Shown: positions 25,561 through 37,735, numbered from the stretch's first letter. The stretch is 64,000 bases of DNA from Microbispora corallina (GCF_016863035.1 NZ_BOOC01000002.1:62001-126000), one strand, 5' to 3'. Numbers and translations: made by a program. Notes: generated by a model not told the origin, from the sequence alone.

Positions 25561-26067
25561 TCAGACGCCAGGGGTGTCCCGGCGGCGGGGAAGGTCGTCG
25601 CGGAGGGCCTCGCCTTTCCCGTCCGGCAGGCGGTGGTCCGGGGAGACCCGGGAGACGCGGGAGCCGATGGCGCCGTAGATCTGCATCTGGTCGTAGTAGA
25701 TGCGACCGGTCACGAAGCGGCCTCCCTCCATCGTGTAGGCCGCCACACCGTCCACGCTGATCCGCCGGTCGCTGCGGGACGCCTCCGTGCCGCCGGGGAG
25801 CAGCAGCTGACCGGTGTGCGTCCCGGTCACCCGCCATTCCGCGACGATCCCGTCCTCGCACGAGAACCGCCGCGTCACGGTGATGCCGAAGTCCCCGAAC
25901 GCCGAGAAGAACTGCTGGAAGTACCAGGCGATCTGCTCCCGCCCCTCCACGACGCACTGCGGCGTGACCATCACGCCGTCGGGGCTGAAGCAGGCGGCCA
26001 GGCGGTTCTCGTCATGCTCGTTGAGAGCACTGATCCACTCGTCGTAGAGCTCGCTGCTGTCGGGCAT
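25561..26067 (-). CDS. SnoaL/NTF2-like protein
   Basis: This is a 168-residue protein. 'LYDEWISALNEHDENRLAACFSPDGVMVTPQ' and 'GREQIAWYFQQFFSAFGDFGITVTRR', followed by strands ending 'GRFVTGRIYYDQMQIYGAIG', are the cone-shaped SnoaL-like (NTF2) fold. The family includes polyketide cyclases and many uncharacterised ester cyclase-like proteins. An Arg-rich C-terminal extension of about 30 residues follows the fold. The function is not determined, and no polyketide genes are nearby. Confidence 0.8.
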   Translation of the reverse strand: MPDSSELYDEWISALNEHDENRLAACFSPDGVMVTPQCVVEGREQIAWYFQQFFSAFGDFGITVTRRFSCEDGIVAEWRVTGTHTGQLLLPGGTEASRSDRRISVDGVAAYTMEGGRFVTGRIYYDQMQIYGAIGSRVSRVSPDHRLPDGKGEALRDDLPRRRDTPGV

Positions 26068-26153
26068 CGCGGTGTTCCCCCCACTCCGGATGAATGCCCA
26101 AATGGCACGAGCCGACGCTTCCCGGAGGGTGACTCGGGCACGAGAACCACGAC

Positions 26154-26183
26154 GGCCCCGGACTCCGTGAGGAGTCCGGGGCC
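26154..26183 (-). terminator. Terminator of cold-shock gene
   Basis: A perfect 13-bp stem (GGCCCCGGACTCC, 26154-26166; complement 26171-26183) with a GTGA tetraloop lies 60 bases beyond the cspA-type stop. It lacks a T-run, as is usual at this GC content. Confidence 0.75.
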
Positions 26184-26244
26184 GGATGCCATGGGATGCC
26201 GGGCCCGCGGATCAGCGGACCCGTCATCCGGGCTCAAGCACGTT

Positions 26245-26448
26245 CTAGAGCGGGCGGACCTTCTCGGCCTGCGGGCCCTTGGCGCCCTGACCCGCGGTGT
26301 ACTCGACACGCTGGTTCTCCTCCAGCGAGCGGTAGCCGCCGGCGTCGATGGCCGAGTAGTGGACGAAGACGTCCGGGGTGCCGTCGTCGGGGGCGATGAA
26401 GCCGAAGCCCTTCTCGGCGTTGAACCACTTGACGGTTCCCTGAGCCAT
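26245..26448 (-). CDS. Cold-shock domain protein (CspA family)
   Basis: This is a 67-residue single cold-shock domain. It starts [18 protein letters not shown], with RNP1 (KGFGFIAP) and RNP2 (VFVHYSAI), and ends 'QAEKVRPL'. The protein binds single-stranded RNA/DNA and acts as an RNA chaperone; actinomycete copies are often constitutive. Ribosome site AAGGAGATAG lies just before the ATG. A leader of over 100 bases precedes it and a strong hairpin follows. Confidence 0.95.
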   Translation of the reverse strand: MAQGTVKWFNAEKGFGFIAPDDGTPDVFVHYSAIDAGGYRSLEENQRVEYTAGQGAKGPQAEKVRPL

Positions 26449-26640
26449 ACTGCTATCTCCTTGATGAGACGATCTCGAGTGCCACGGGCGTGGTCCTCTG
26501 GCTGCTGCGACCGACCGCCTTGGAAAAGCCTCGGCTCCCTACGGTGACGCCCGCTGTCATAACTCCGCGGGCGCTGTAACGCATACCGGGACTTCGACAC
26601 AACCTGTACCCCTGACACTACACGGCGCGCGGCGTTCCCG
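26449..26640 (-). promoter_or_regulatory. Cold-shock gene leader/upstream region
   Basis: About 190 relatively A/T-rich bases (for this genome) precede the cold-shock gene and contain no frame. CspA-type genes usually carry long structured 5' leaders, which this could be. No cold-box could be identified by eye. Confidence 0.35.
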
Positions 26641-26706
26641 CGCCATCGTCACGAGAAACCCGGTACGAGTCCCCAGCAGACCCATGGTCACGTGCACCGG
26701 GAGACG

Positions 26707-28119
26707 CTAAAGGAGCCGCCGGATCTCCCCGTAGGTGCGGTAGAACCCGCCGCGGCCCGAGGGGCGCACGCCCTCCACCAGGTAGCGGGCGCCGGCCTCG
26801 CGGACGTCCTTGGGGAACTGCACGTTCCACGCCTCGTACCCGGGGCTGGCCACCCGGACGCGCAGACGGTCTCCTTCGCGTACGCACTCCACCACGACGC
26901 CGTCACCGGCATGGCTGACGGTCTCCAGCACCACCGACGGCTCCAGCACCGGCAGCGACGCCGCGGCCTTGACGTCGACGGTCTCGGGCACCGTCCCCTC
27001 GCGCGCCGCGGCGATCGCCGGCTCACTCGCGTCGATGCAGGCCAGAGATCCGTCGGTGGTCACGATGTAGAGACGGTCGTCGAGGAACTGCATGGAGAAG
27101 GCCGACCCGCAGCCGGTGCCGAGCTTCCACAGCCGCTCCCCCGACGCGGCGAAGCAGTACACCGAGGAGTGGCTGTCGCCCGCGAAGACGTAGCGGCCGC
27201 CGGGCGAGGTCGCGCAGGAGTAGACGGGCCCGTCGCAGCCGTACACGGCCTCGACCCGGCCGTCGTCCTTGGCGAGCCGGTGGACGGTACGGCGAGCGGT
27301 CGCGGCGTAGACGGCGTCGTCCTCCTGCCAGCCGAACAGCACCTGGTCGGCGGACGGGGTGTGCCAGACGAGGGCGCCGTCGGAGGCGTCGTAGCGGGCC
27401 ACGCCGCCGGAGTGGCCGTGGTAGACCGCGTCCTCGTCGCACCGGACCATCCAGGCGTAGTCGCCCCGGCCTGTACGCGCCCACTGGAACTCGTCCTCGT
27501 AGTCGATCGTGGTGATCCGCCCGGCGCGGTCGGAGACGCCGAGGACGCCGTCGTGGATGTCCAGCCAGTAGATGTCGACGTCGGCGGCGATCTCGTAGGC
27601 CGGCCTCGGCACCTTGCCGCTCAGGTCGTACACCTTGCCGTCGTCGCACCCCGCGTAGATCCAGAAGTCGTCGGCCACGATGCACTTGACGCCGTCGGGC
27701 AGGCGGAAGCGGCCGGTGACGGTGCCGGAGTGGGCGACCGTGTAGACATCGCCGCGCTGGTTGCCCACCCAGCAGCGCTCCTCGTCCACGAAGATCCCGA
27801 AGGCGGAGGCGCCGCTGTCGAAGCGCCACAGGACCGGCGCCTGCTGGGCCGTGGAGCGGGTGCTCGCGATCGTCCTGCGGGTGACCGGTCTGCGCTGACG
27901 CATCCCCCGAACCGCGGGCGCGTACCCCTTCCGGAGCTTCTCGCCGATCTTCCTGGCCGCCGCGGCCTGCGCCTTCTCCTCGCTGGGAAAGTCGGTGATC
28001 TTGGTCTGGCCCGCCTCGCCGATGCGCCCGTACGAGATGGTCACCCGCGTTCCTGAGACGGTCGTCTCATAGAACTTGTGCGCTCCGCCGCCGTCCTCGG
28101 ACAGCTCAAGGTAGGTCAT
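26707..28119 (-). CDS. WGR-domain protein with C-terminal beta-propeller
   Basis: This is a 470-residue protein from ATG 28119 (MTYLELSEDGGGAHKFYETT). Residues 1-72 are a WGR domain, with the motif as YGRIGEAGQTKITDF. From about 105 to 400 there are repeated beta-propeller blades (e.g. 'SAFGIFVDEERCWVGNQRGDVYTV', 'CIVADDFWIYAGCDDGKVYDL', 'DGALVWHTPSADQVLFGW', 'SCATSPGGRYVFAGDSHSSVYCF') of the PQQ/WD type. No signal peptide is present, so it is cytosolic. WGR is otherwise found in PARPs and MolR-like proteins, where it binds nucleic acid or proteins. The function of this fusion is unknown. Confidence 0.8.
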   Translation of the reverse strand: MTYLELSEDGGGAHKFYETTVSGTRVTISYGRIGEAGQTKITDFPSEEKAQAAAARKIGEKLRKGYAPAVRGMRQRRPVTRRTIASTRSTAQQAPVLWRFDSGASAFGIFVDEERCWVGNQRGDVYTVAHSGTVTGRFRLPDGVKCIVADDFWIYAGCDDGKVYDLSGKVPRPAYEIAADVDIYWLDIHDGVLGVSDRAGRITTIDYEDEFQWARTGRGDYAWMVRCDEDAVYHGHSGGVARYDASDGALVWHTPSADQVLFGWQEDDAVYAATARRTVHRLAKDDGRVEAVYGCDGPVYSCATSPGGRYVFAGDSHSSVYCFAASGERLWKLGTGCGSAFSMQFLDDRLYIVTTDGSLACIDASEPAIAAAREGTVPETVDVKAAASLPVLEPSVVLETVSHAGDGVVVECVREGDRLRVRVASPGYEAWNVQFPKDVREAGARYLVEGVRPSGRGGFYRTYGEIRRLL

Positions 28120-28236
28120 GTCCCGCCATCTCCAGATGAGGTCCGCTTGATCAATTGCCCCGGAGACTAGAGGACGGCGGCGACAATCTTCGGGCGGCGA
28201 ATCCACGCCGGGAGGCGGCACTCGCCGACGGGGTGC

Positions 28237-29151
28237 TCAGACGTCGTCGCGCGACGGTCTCATGACATCGGCGCCCCGCTCCTCCAGGAGGTCCATCAGC
28301 CGTGCGGCGTTGCGCTGGGAGTTGTCGGCGCAGCAGTTGTTGGTCAGCACGTGCGTGGTGACGGCCCGGGCGGACAGGCCGGCGATGCGGCCGGCCCAGT
28401 CCTGGAGCTCCTCCTCGGAGTACAGGTAGCCGAACCGCTCCTCGATGATCCGGCTCGTCCACTTCTGCGAGTGGCCGTGCAGCCGGACCACGGCGAGGTC
28501 CGAGGTGGCGGCCAGCACCGGCGGGACCGACGACGGGTGCCCCTGCGGCATGTCCACCCCGACGTACGGCAGGTCGTTGGCGGCGAGGAAGCCGAGCGTC
28601 TCCTCCCGAGCGGCCCCGTCCATCCACGCCGCGTTGCGGAACTCGACGCAGATGCGCATGGGCAGGCAGCGGTCCCGGCACCCGAGGATGTAGCGGCGGC
28701 TCGCCTCGCCGGGCGGGAACCACTGCGGGAACTGGAACAGCAGCGCGCCGAGCTTCCCCGCCTCGTGCAACGGCTCCAGGGCGGACAGGAACCGCCGCCA
28801 CACCTCCTCGACGACCTCCGTGGGGAGGTCGCGCGGGTAGAGGGACCTCCCGGACTCGCCGAGGCCGGCCCGCAGGTCCTTGTACAACGCCGATGGACGG
28901 GTCGGATGCCGGGTGAGCAGGGAGAACGCCTTGACGTTGAAGGTGAAGTCCTTCGGCGTGCGGTCCCGCCACAACTCGGCCGTGCGCCGGGCGGGCGGGT
29001 TGTAGTAGGTGGCGTCCACCTCCACCAGGGGGAACCGGCCGGCGTAGAAGCCGAGCCGCGCCTCGGGGGTGGAGGCGCCGGGGGGATACCAGCCGGAGGC
29101 GAGGAGCGACCGGTCGGTCCAGGAGGCCGTGCCGATGAGGATCTTGCCCAT
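28237..29151 (-). CDS. DUF72 (YecE-like) protein
   Basis: This is a 304-residue protein from ATG 29151 (MGKILIGTASWTDRSLLASGWYP). The family's TIM-barrel landmarks are visible: 'IGTASWTD', 'VEVDATYYNPP', 'FTFNVKAFSLLT', 'ALLFQFPQWF', 'CVEFRNAAWM' and 'LAVVRLHGHSQKW'. DUF72 proteins are widespread; their activity is unproven, though an NAD-independent or nuclease-like role has been suggested. It stands alone between the propeller gene and a divergent dehydrogenase. Confidence 0.9.
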   Translation of the reverse strand: MGKILIGTASWTDRSLLASGWYPPGASTPEARLGFYAGRFPLVEVDATYYNPPARRTAELWRDRTPKDFTFNVKAFSLLTRHPTRPSALYKDLRAGLGESGRSLYPRDLPTEVVEEVWRRFLSALEPLHEAGKLGALLFQFPQWFPPGEASRRYILGCRDRCLPMRICVEFRNAAWMDGAAREETLGFLAANDLPYVGVDMPQGHPSSVPPVLAATSDLAVVRLHGHSQKWTSRIIEERFGYLYSEEELQDWAGRIAGLSARAVTTHVLTNNCCADNSQRNAARLMDLLEERGADVMRPSRDDV

Positions 29152-29284
29152 GCCCCGACCGTAGGCCGCTCCGCGCCGCCGCGGGCGCGCTTTCGGCACA
29201 GAAGCGCGGCGCCGCGGCGCCCTTCTGGCGCGCCGCCGGAATCGCGGCCTATACGCACAACCAAGCGCTTGCTACGCTCCGGTC

Positions 29285-32531
<3,247 letters not shown>

Positions 32532-32677
32532 CGAGCCGTACCGGCCCGCCCTCCGGGTGCCCCGGCGCCGCCGTATGATCCATGCGCCGCCGGGGCCGTG
32601 CGCGGCCGACGCGACGCGCGCCGGGCCGACGTCCTGGCCTCGCGGCGTCCCAGCACCTTCGCGGAACGGAAGACACG

Positions 32678-33472
32678 ATGGCAGAGCGGGCCGATCAGGC
32701 GATCAAGGCGCTTCGCGCGGAACTCGACGACCTCGCCGCGCTGGTGCGCGGCCTCACGGCGGACGACCTCGGCCGCCCCTCGGGTGCCGCCGAGTGGGAC
32801 GTCTCCCAGGTGCTGAGCCACCTGGGCAGCGGCGCGGAGATCAACCTTGCCGCCCTCGACGCGGCGCTCGGCGGGACCGACGGCCCGGACATGGACTTCA
32901 TCAAGGGCGTGTGGGCCCGATGGGACGGGATGTCGCCCGCCGCCCGCGCCCAGGAGTTCGTCACGGCGAACGAGGCGCTGGTGAGCCGCCTGGAGAGCCT
33001 GGACGGGCGGACGCGGGACGACCTCCTCGTCCCGATCTGGTTCCTGCCGCAGCCGATCGACGTGGCGGGGTTCGCGGGCATGCGGCTCAGCGAGGTCGCG
33101 CACCACACGTGGGACGTGAAGGTCGCGTTCGACTCCGCCGCCGCCCTGGACCCGGTCGCCGTCGATCTGCTCGTCGACGAGGCCGGCCGTCTCGCCGGGT
33201 TCCTCGGCAAGGCGGACGCGCTGGGCGGCCGGCAGGTGACGGTCGCCGTGCACGTCACCGCTCCGGAGCGCTCGTTCGGCCTCGAAATCCGCGACGGAGT
33301 GGCGCTCGTCGGCGCCCCGGCCGAGCCCGACGCCGTCCTCACGGCCCCCGCGGAATGGTGGCTGCGCCTCGTCACCGGCCGGCACGCGCCGGAGCGCACC
33401 CCCGCCGACGTCCGGCTGACGGGCGACGCGCTCACCCTGGACGACCTGCGACGGGTCTTCCCGGGGTTCTGA
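32678..33472 (+). CDS. Maleylpyruvate isomerase/mycothiol-type DinB family protein
   Basis: This is a 264-residue protein from ATG 32678, preceded by GGAACGGAAG. 'LRAELDDLAALVRGLTADDLGRPSGAAEWDVSQVLSHLGSGAEI' is the MDMPI N-terminal four-helix DinB-like domain with the metal-site His in 'LSHLGS'. 'MRLSEVAHHTWDVKVAFD' supplies a second His pair. The C-terminal half is the MDMPI C-terminal domain ('SFGLEIRDGVALVG', 'WWLRLVTGRH'). Such proteins use mycothiol as cofactor or carry unknown activity. It follows the cholesterol oxidase gene after a 146-base gap. Confidence 0.85.
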   Translation: MAERADQAIKALRAELDDLAALVRGLTADDLGRPSGAAEWDVSQVLSHLGSGAEINLAALDAALGGTDGPDMDFIKGVWARWDGMSPAARAQEFVTANEALVSRLESLDGRTRDDLLVPIWFLPQPIDVAGFAGMRLSEVAHHTWDVKVAFDSAAALDPVAVDLLVDEAGRLAGFLGKADALGGRQVTVAVHVTAPERSFGLEIRDGVALVGAPAEPDAVLTAPAEWWLRLVTGRHAPERTPADVRLTGDALTLDDLRRVFPGF

Positions 33473-33601
33473 CCCTTCCGGCCCCCTTGGCGTCCGGCGA
33501 CGGCAGCCGGACCCGAGGGGGCCTGCGTCCGCTCACCGCGGACGTCCGGGAGCGGGTGACGCGCCGCGGTGATGCTCACCAGACCATGGAGCAATCCCAC
33601 T

Positions 33602-33644
33602 AAACCGGTAGGTTTTTGACAAATAGGCACATTCCTGTTTGCAT
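33602..33644 (+). promoter_or_regulatory. Candidate promoter/operator of the SfnB-SsuD operon
   Basis: A perfect inverted repeat AAACC-GGTA-GGTTT (33602-33615) abuts a consensus -35 box TTGACA (33616-33621). With a 17-base spacer a poor -10 (TTGCAT, 33639-33644) follows. The arrangement looks like a regulator site overlapping a sulfur-controlled promoter. The rest of 33473-33727 shows nothing else. Confidence 0.5.
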
Positions 33645-33727
33645 CGGGCTGTGCCACTCGTCCTGATGCCCTCCCCGCCCCGCGGCCTCCTCCCCCGCCG
33701 GCGTCCGTCCGATGCCGGGAGGCGCGC

Positions 33728-34981
33728 ATGAGCGCGCCGGGAAAGCCGGCCCACGTCATCACCGGCGACGCCGAGGCCCTCGCCGTGGCGGAGAGCCTCG
33801 CGGCGGTCTTCGCGAAGGACGCGGCGGCGCGGGACGCCGGGCGGATCCTGCCCGAGGCCGAGCTGGCCGAGCTGTCCGCGAGCGGCCTGCTGGGCGTGTC
33901 CGTGCCCCGGGAGCACGGCGGCGCCGAGGTCGGGGCGGCCACGCTCGCCGAGGTGTTCCGCCTGCTCGCGACCGGTGACCCCAACATCGCGCAGATCCCG
34001 CAGAGCCACTTCGTGTACGTCAACGTCCTGCGCGCGCAGGGGTCACCGGAGCAGAAGAGGTTCTTCTTCGGCGAGGTGCTCGCGGGCAGGCGGTTCGGCA
34101 ACGCCCAGTCGGAGGCGGGAACCAGGCACGTCCAGGACTACCGGACCCGTCTCACCCCCGCCCCTGACGGCGGCCACGTCCTCACGGGCGAGAAGCACTA
34201 CAGCACGGGAGCCCTGTTCGCCGACTGGATCCCCGTCCTGGCCAGGGACGCCGACGACCTGCTCCAGGTGGCGTACGTCCCCCGGGACGCCCCTGGCGTC
34301 GAGGTGATCGACGACTGGGCCGGGATGGGCCAGCGGGTCACGGCCAGCGGCACGGTCCGCCTCCGGGAGGTGCGGGTGCCGGCCGCGCACGTCGTGCCGC
34401 ACCACCTGACGTTCACCGGCCCCCAGCTCCACGGCGCGCTCGCCCAGCTCCTGCACGCGGCCATCGACGTCGGCATCGCGGGCGCCGCGCTGCGGGACGC
34501 CCGGGAGTTCGTGCTGACGAAGAGCCGGCCGTGGTTCGAGAGCGGCTCCGACACGGCGGCCGAGGACCCTCTGCTCATCCAGCGGTTCGGGGAGCTGGCC
34601 GTCACCCTGCGGGCGGCGCAGGCCCTCCTGCGGGAGGCGGGCCGGGCCGTGGACGACGCCCGAGCCGTCCTCGCCGCCCACGACGCGGCGGCCAGCGCGG
34701 GATCGGACGCCACGGACGACCGGGACGCCGCCGAGGCCGCGGGGGCGGCGTCCGTCGCCGTCGCCACCGCCAAGGCGTACGCGGACCGTGCCGCGATCGA
34801 GCTCGCCGACGCCGTCTTCGAGGTGTCGGGGACGCGGTCGAGCCTGGAGGGGCTCAACCTCAACCGGCACTGGCGCAACGCCCGCACGCACACCCTGCAC
34901 GACCCGGTGCGGTGGAAGGTGCAGCACATCGGCCGTTACACGCTGAACGGCACCCTCCCGCCCCGCCACGGCCTTCTCTGA
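33728..34981 (+). CDS. sfnB: SfnB-type acyl-CoA dehydrogenase-like oxidoreductase (sulfur acquisition)
   Basis: This is a 417-residue flavoprotein of the acyl-CoA dehydrogenase fold. It shows 'LSASGLLGVSVPREHGGAEVGAATLAEVFRLLATGDPNIAQIPQSHFVY', 'FGNAQSEAGTRH', 'HVLTGEKHYSTGALFADWIPV' and C-terminal 'DAVFEVSGTRSSLEGLNLNRHWRNARTHTLHDP'. This set matches the SfnB/DszC-like group that oxidises organosulfur compounds with reduced flavin. It lies 18 bases before an SsuD gene, so the pair probably converts a sulfone, sulfide or sulfonate to sulfite. The substrate is not known; regulation is by the site at 33602. Confidence 0.85.
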   Translation: MSAPGKPAHVITGDAEALAVAESLAAVFAKDAAARDAGRILPEAELAELSASGLLGVSVPREHGGAEVGAATLAEVFRLLATGDPNIAQIPQSHFVYVNVLRAQGSPEQKRFFFGEVLAGRRFGNAQSEAGTRHVQDYRTRLTPAPDGGHVLTGEKHYSTGALFADWIPVLARDADDLLQVAYVPRDAPGVEVIDDWAGMGQRVTASGTVRLREVRVPAAHVVPHHLTFTGPQLHGALAQLLHAAIDVGIAGAALRDAREFVLTKSRPWFESGSDTAAEDPLLIQRFGELAVTLRAAQALLREAGRAVDDARAVLAAHDAAASAGSDATDDRDAAEAAGAASVAVATAKAYADRAAIELADAVFEVSGTRSSLEGLNLNRHWRNARTHTLHDPVRWKVQHIGRYTLNGTLPPRHGLL

Positions 34982-34999
34982 CCCACGGAGAGCACGACC

Positions 35000-36154
35000 A
35001 TGACCTCGTCGCCCCTGACGTTCCACTGGTTTCTGCCCACGTACGGCGACAGCCGCTACATCGTCGGCGGCGGGCACGGCCTGGCCGCGGGCTCGGCCTC
35101 CGGCGACCGTCCCGCCACCCTCAGCTACCTCGGCCAGATCGCCCGCGCCGCGGAGGACCTCGGCTTCGCGGGCGCGCTCACGCCGACCGGCGCGTGGTGC
35201 GAGGACGCCTGGCTGACCACGGCGATGCTGGCGGAGACCACCGAGCGGCTGAAGTTCCTCGTCGCGTTCCGGCCGGGCCTGCTCAGCCCCACGCTCGCCG
35301 CACAGATGGCCGCCACGTACCAGTGGCACTCCGGCGGGCGGCTCCTCCTCAACGTGGTCACCGGCGGCGAGGCGCACGAGCAGCGGGGGTACGGCGACTT
35401 CCTGGACAAGGCCGCGCGGTACGCCCGGGCCGGCGAGTTCCTGGAGGTGGTCCGGGCGCTGTGGGCGGGCGGCCCGGTCGACTTCCGAGGTGAGCACGTC
35501 CAGGTCGAGGGCGGGCGCATCCCCCGCGTGCCGGACCCCCTGCCGCCGATCTACTTCGGCGGGTCGTCCCAACCGGCCGGGCCGGTGGCCGCCCGCCACG
35601 CCGACGTCTACCTGACCTGGGGCGAACCACCCGCGGACGTCGCCGCCAAGCTCGCCTGGATGGCGTCGCTCGCCGCCGCCGAGGGACGCTCCCTGCGGTA
35701 CGGCATCCGGCTGCACGTCATCACCCGCGACACCGCGGACGAGGCGTGGGCGGCGGCCGACCGGCTGCTCGCGGCAGTCGACCCCGAGACGATCAGCAGG
35801 GTGCAGGAGGGCCTGCGGCGCAGCGAGTCCGAGGGGCAGCGGCGCATGCTCGACCTGCACGGCGGCCGGTCCGGGGACCTCCTGGTCGCACCCAACCTGT
35901 GGGCCGGCGTGGGGCTCGTCCGCGGCGGCGCGGGGACCGCCCTCGTGGGCAGCCACCGGGAGGTGGCCGACCGGATCGCCGAGTACCACGACCTGGGGCT
36001 GACCGAGTTCATCCTGTCGGGCTACCCGCATCTGGAGGAGGCGTACTGGTTCGGCGAGGGCGTCCTGCCGCTGCTCGCCGAGCGCGGCCTGTGGACGCAC
36101 CCGGCTCGGGCCGCCGCCCTCTCACCGGCCGCCGTCCCGTTCGCGGGGGTCTGA
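35000..36154 (+). CDS. ssuD: SsuD-type FMNH2-dependent alkanesulfonate monooxygenase
   Basis: This is a 384-residue LLM-class flavin monooxygenase. 'FHWFLPTYGDSRYI', 'LGFAGALTPTGAWCEDAWLTTAM', 'KFLVAFRPGLLSPTLAAQMAATYQW', 'RLLLNVVTGGEAHEQRGYGDFL' and 'PIYFGGSSQPAGPVAARHADVYLTWGEPP' follow SsuD of Escherichia coli. It cleaves alkanesulfonates to aldehyde and sulfite with reduced FMN from a separate reductase, which is not encoded nearby. It is the second gene of the SfnB operon, with no transporter adjacent; the SsuABC-like genes near the left end might serve. Confidence 0.92.
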   Translation: MTSSPLTFHWFLPTYGDSRYIVGGGHGLAAGSASGDRPATLSYLGQIARAAEDLGFAGALTPTGAWCEDAWLTTAMLAETTERLKFLVAFRPGLLSPTLAAQMAATYQWHSGGRLLLNVVTGGEAHEQRGYGDFLDKAARYARAGEFLEVVRALWAGGPVDFRGEHVQVEGGRIPRVPDPLPPIYFGGSSQPAGPVAARHADVYLTWGEPPADVAAKLAWMASLAAAEGRSLRYGIRLHVITRDTADEAWAAADRLLAAVDPETISRVQEGLRRSESEGQRRMLDLHGGRSGDLLVAPNLWAGVGLVRGGAGTALVGSHREVADRIAEYHDLGLTEFILSGYPHLEEAYWFGEGVLPLLAERGLWTHPARAAALSPAAVPFAGV

Positions 36155-36181
36155 CCGCCTCCGGCGCCGGGGGCCCGGCGG

Positions 36182-36766
36182 TCACGAGGCCGGGACCCGG
36201 TCGCCGAGCGTGCGGCGATTGCGGTAGAGGTCGCGCAGGAGCAGGACCTCGGCGCCATGGTGGAGGACCTCGCGGTTGATGTGCAGGATCAGCGCCGCCA
36301 GCGGGAACTCGGCGTGCGGGCCCTCGCTCGGCCCGCACGGCCGGGCGAGGCCCTCCTCCCCGAGCCCGCGCACCCCGTCGATCCAGACCGCGTACGCCGC
36401 GTCAAGCTGACGAAGGGCCTCGGCGGCCGATCCCGCGTACGGGAAGTGGTCGTGGTGGACCGGAGGGCCGTCGAAGTGGGCGGCCGACCGCATGCCGAGG
36501 ACGCCGACGATCACGTGCGCGAGCCGCCAGGCGATCGTCGTCACCGGCGCCGGGCGGGGCTCCGGCAGGGCGAAGTCGATCGCGTACTCTCCGTCCCCCA
36601 CCGAGGCCGGGGCCGTGCCGGTGCCGCGGGGACGGACGCTCCAGCAGCCCGCCACCGGCTCCCAGAGGTACTCCTCGTCCGTGAGCCCGTCGAGCCGGGG
36701 ACGCAGATGGTTGCGCCAGTGCCAGTCGAGCTGGTCGTGCAGGTGCGTGCTCCACGCGATGCCCAT
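36182..36766 (-). CDS. DinB-family protein
   Basis: This is a 194-residue protein. Landmarks are 'LHDQLDWHWRNHLRPRLDGLTDEEYLWEPV' (first helices), 'ITTIAWRLAHVIVGVLGMRSAAHF' carrying a metal-site His, and 'LILHINREVLHHGAEVLLLRDLYR' with the C-terminal His pair of the DinB/YfiT metal site. These four-helix metalloproteins act as thiol transferases (mycothiol/bacillithiol) in Gram-positives. It converges on the SsuD gene with 27 bases between and is 10 bases from the next minus-strand gene. Confidence 0.87.
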   Translation of the reverse strand: MGIAWSTHLHDQLDWHWRNHLRPRLDGLTDEEYLWEPVAGCWSVRPRGTGTAPASVGDGEYAIDFALPEPRPAPVTTIAWRLAHVIVGVLGMRSAAHFDGPPVHHDHFPYAGSAAEALRQLDAAYAVWIDGVRGLGEEGLARPCGPSEGPHAEFPLAALILHINREVLHHGAEVLLLRDLYRNRRTLGDRVPAS

Positions 36767-36775
36767 GCCGGAACC

Positions 36776-37675
36776 CTAGCCCGCGCCCCCGCCGTCCGGC
36801 CCCGCAGCGGCCGCCACGAGCCCGCCGATCACAGCGTCGGCGCCGGCCCCGCGGGGCAGGTCGCTCACCTGGCCGTCTCCCACCTCCACGACCCGCAGCG
36901 CGCCGTCGTCCTCCCGTACGGCCAGGTCGGAGGTGACGAAACGGCACGCAAGCGCCGCGACCGCCTCAGCCACCTCCGTCAGGGGTGGGAGGGCGGGCAC
37001 CGCCGCCTCCGGCTCGTCAGGATGCGGTCCGGCGTACAGGACCTTCCCGTCCAGCCACCAGACCCGGACCTCCGGCCGCAGAAGGCGCTCGTACCGGCGC
37101 ACCACCAGCCCGCCCACCAGGTCCTCGTCCCGGAGCTCCAGGAACCGGCGGGCGACGGCGGACAGCCGTGACGCGTCGGCCGTGTCGGGGACGAAGCAGG
37201 CGTCGTCCCACTCGTGCTTGCGCGACTTGACGTGGTCCTTGACGATGGCCGGCCCGCCGCCGAGCGGCCGCACGGCCGCCACGAGGTCCGCCTCGTGCGG
37301 GACCTCGCCGTACCGCAGCGGCACGACCACGGTCCGGGGCGTGAGGTGGGCGAAGAGGTCGTACCAGCCGGGCAGCTCGTGCGCCGCTTGGAACGCCGCG
37401 GAGGTCGTCAGCAGGACGCATCCCCGGTCCGCGAGGGCGCGGGACAGCTCGGCGTACTGCTCCGAGCGGACCATCCAGCCGCGGTACCAGGCCGGGCCGA
37501 ACCCCTCCGGCACGCCGGCGACCGCCCGCGCCGCGTCCCCGGCCGTCAGCGCGTCGTGGTCCAGGAGCGCGAGGCGCCCGCCGAGGTCGCGTACGGCCTG
37601 GGCGTCGCGGCGGAAGTGGGCGTCGGGCGTCCTGGGGCGGAGGGGGTCGCGGCACAGGAGAAGTCCGGAGGTCAC
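36776..37675 (-). CDS. ATP-grasp domain protein
   Basis: This is a 299-residue protein from a GTG at 37675 (VTSGLLLCRDPLRPRTPD). 'GPAIVKDHVKSRKHEWDDACFVPD' is the ATP-grasp Lys/phosphate loop. 'VVRRYERLLRPEVRVWWLDGKV', 'FVTSDLAVREDDGALRVVEVGDGQVSDLPRG' supply Arg, Asp and metal-ligand Glu of the fold. Members ligate carboxylates to amines or thiols with ATP. It lies beside a DinB gene and a PTS operon on the opposite strand; neither names its substrate. Confidence 0.82.
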   Translation of the reverse strand: MTSGLLLCRDPLRPRTPDAHFRRDAQAVRDLGGRLALLDHDALTAGDAARAVAGVPEGFGPAWYRGWMVRSEQYAELSRALADRGCVLLTTSAAFQAAHELPGWYDLFAHLTPRTVVVPLRYGEVPHEADLVAAVRPLGGGPAIVKDHVKSRKHEWDDACFVPDTADASRLSAVARRFLELRDEDLVGGLVVRRYERLLRPEVRVWWLDGKVLYAGPHPDEPEAAVPALPPLTEVAEAVAALACRFVTSDLAVREDDGALRVVEVGDGQVSDLPRGAGADAVIGGLVAAAAGPDGGGAG

Positions 37676-37735
37676 GAGCGCAGGGTACGCCGGGACGATC
37701 GGCGCGGGCGCGCCTGTTTCGTGATGCTCACCCTC

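Noticed and set aside
25561-26067. SnoaL-like protein as part of a polyketide cluster
   Set aside because: No polyketide synthase, oxygenase or tailoring genes are present around it.
33473-33727. Riboswitch before the SfnB gene
   Set aside because: No known riboswitch core could be drawn; only the inverted repeat at the -35 box is supported.
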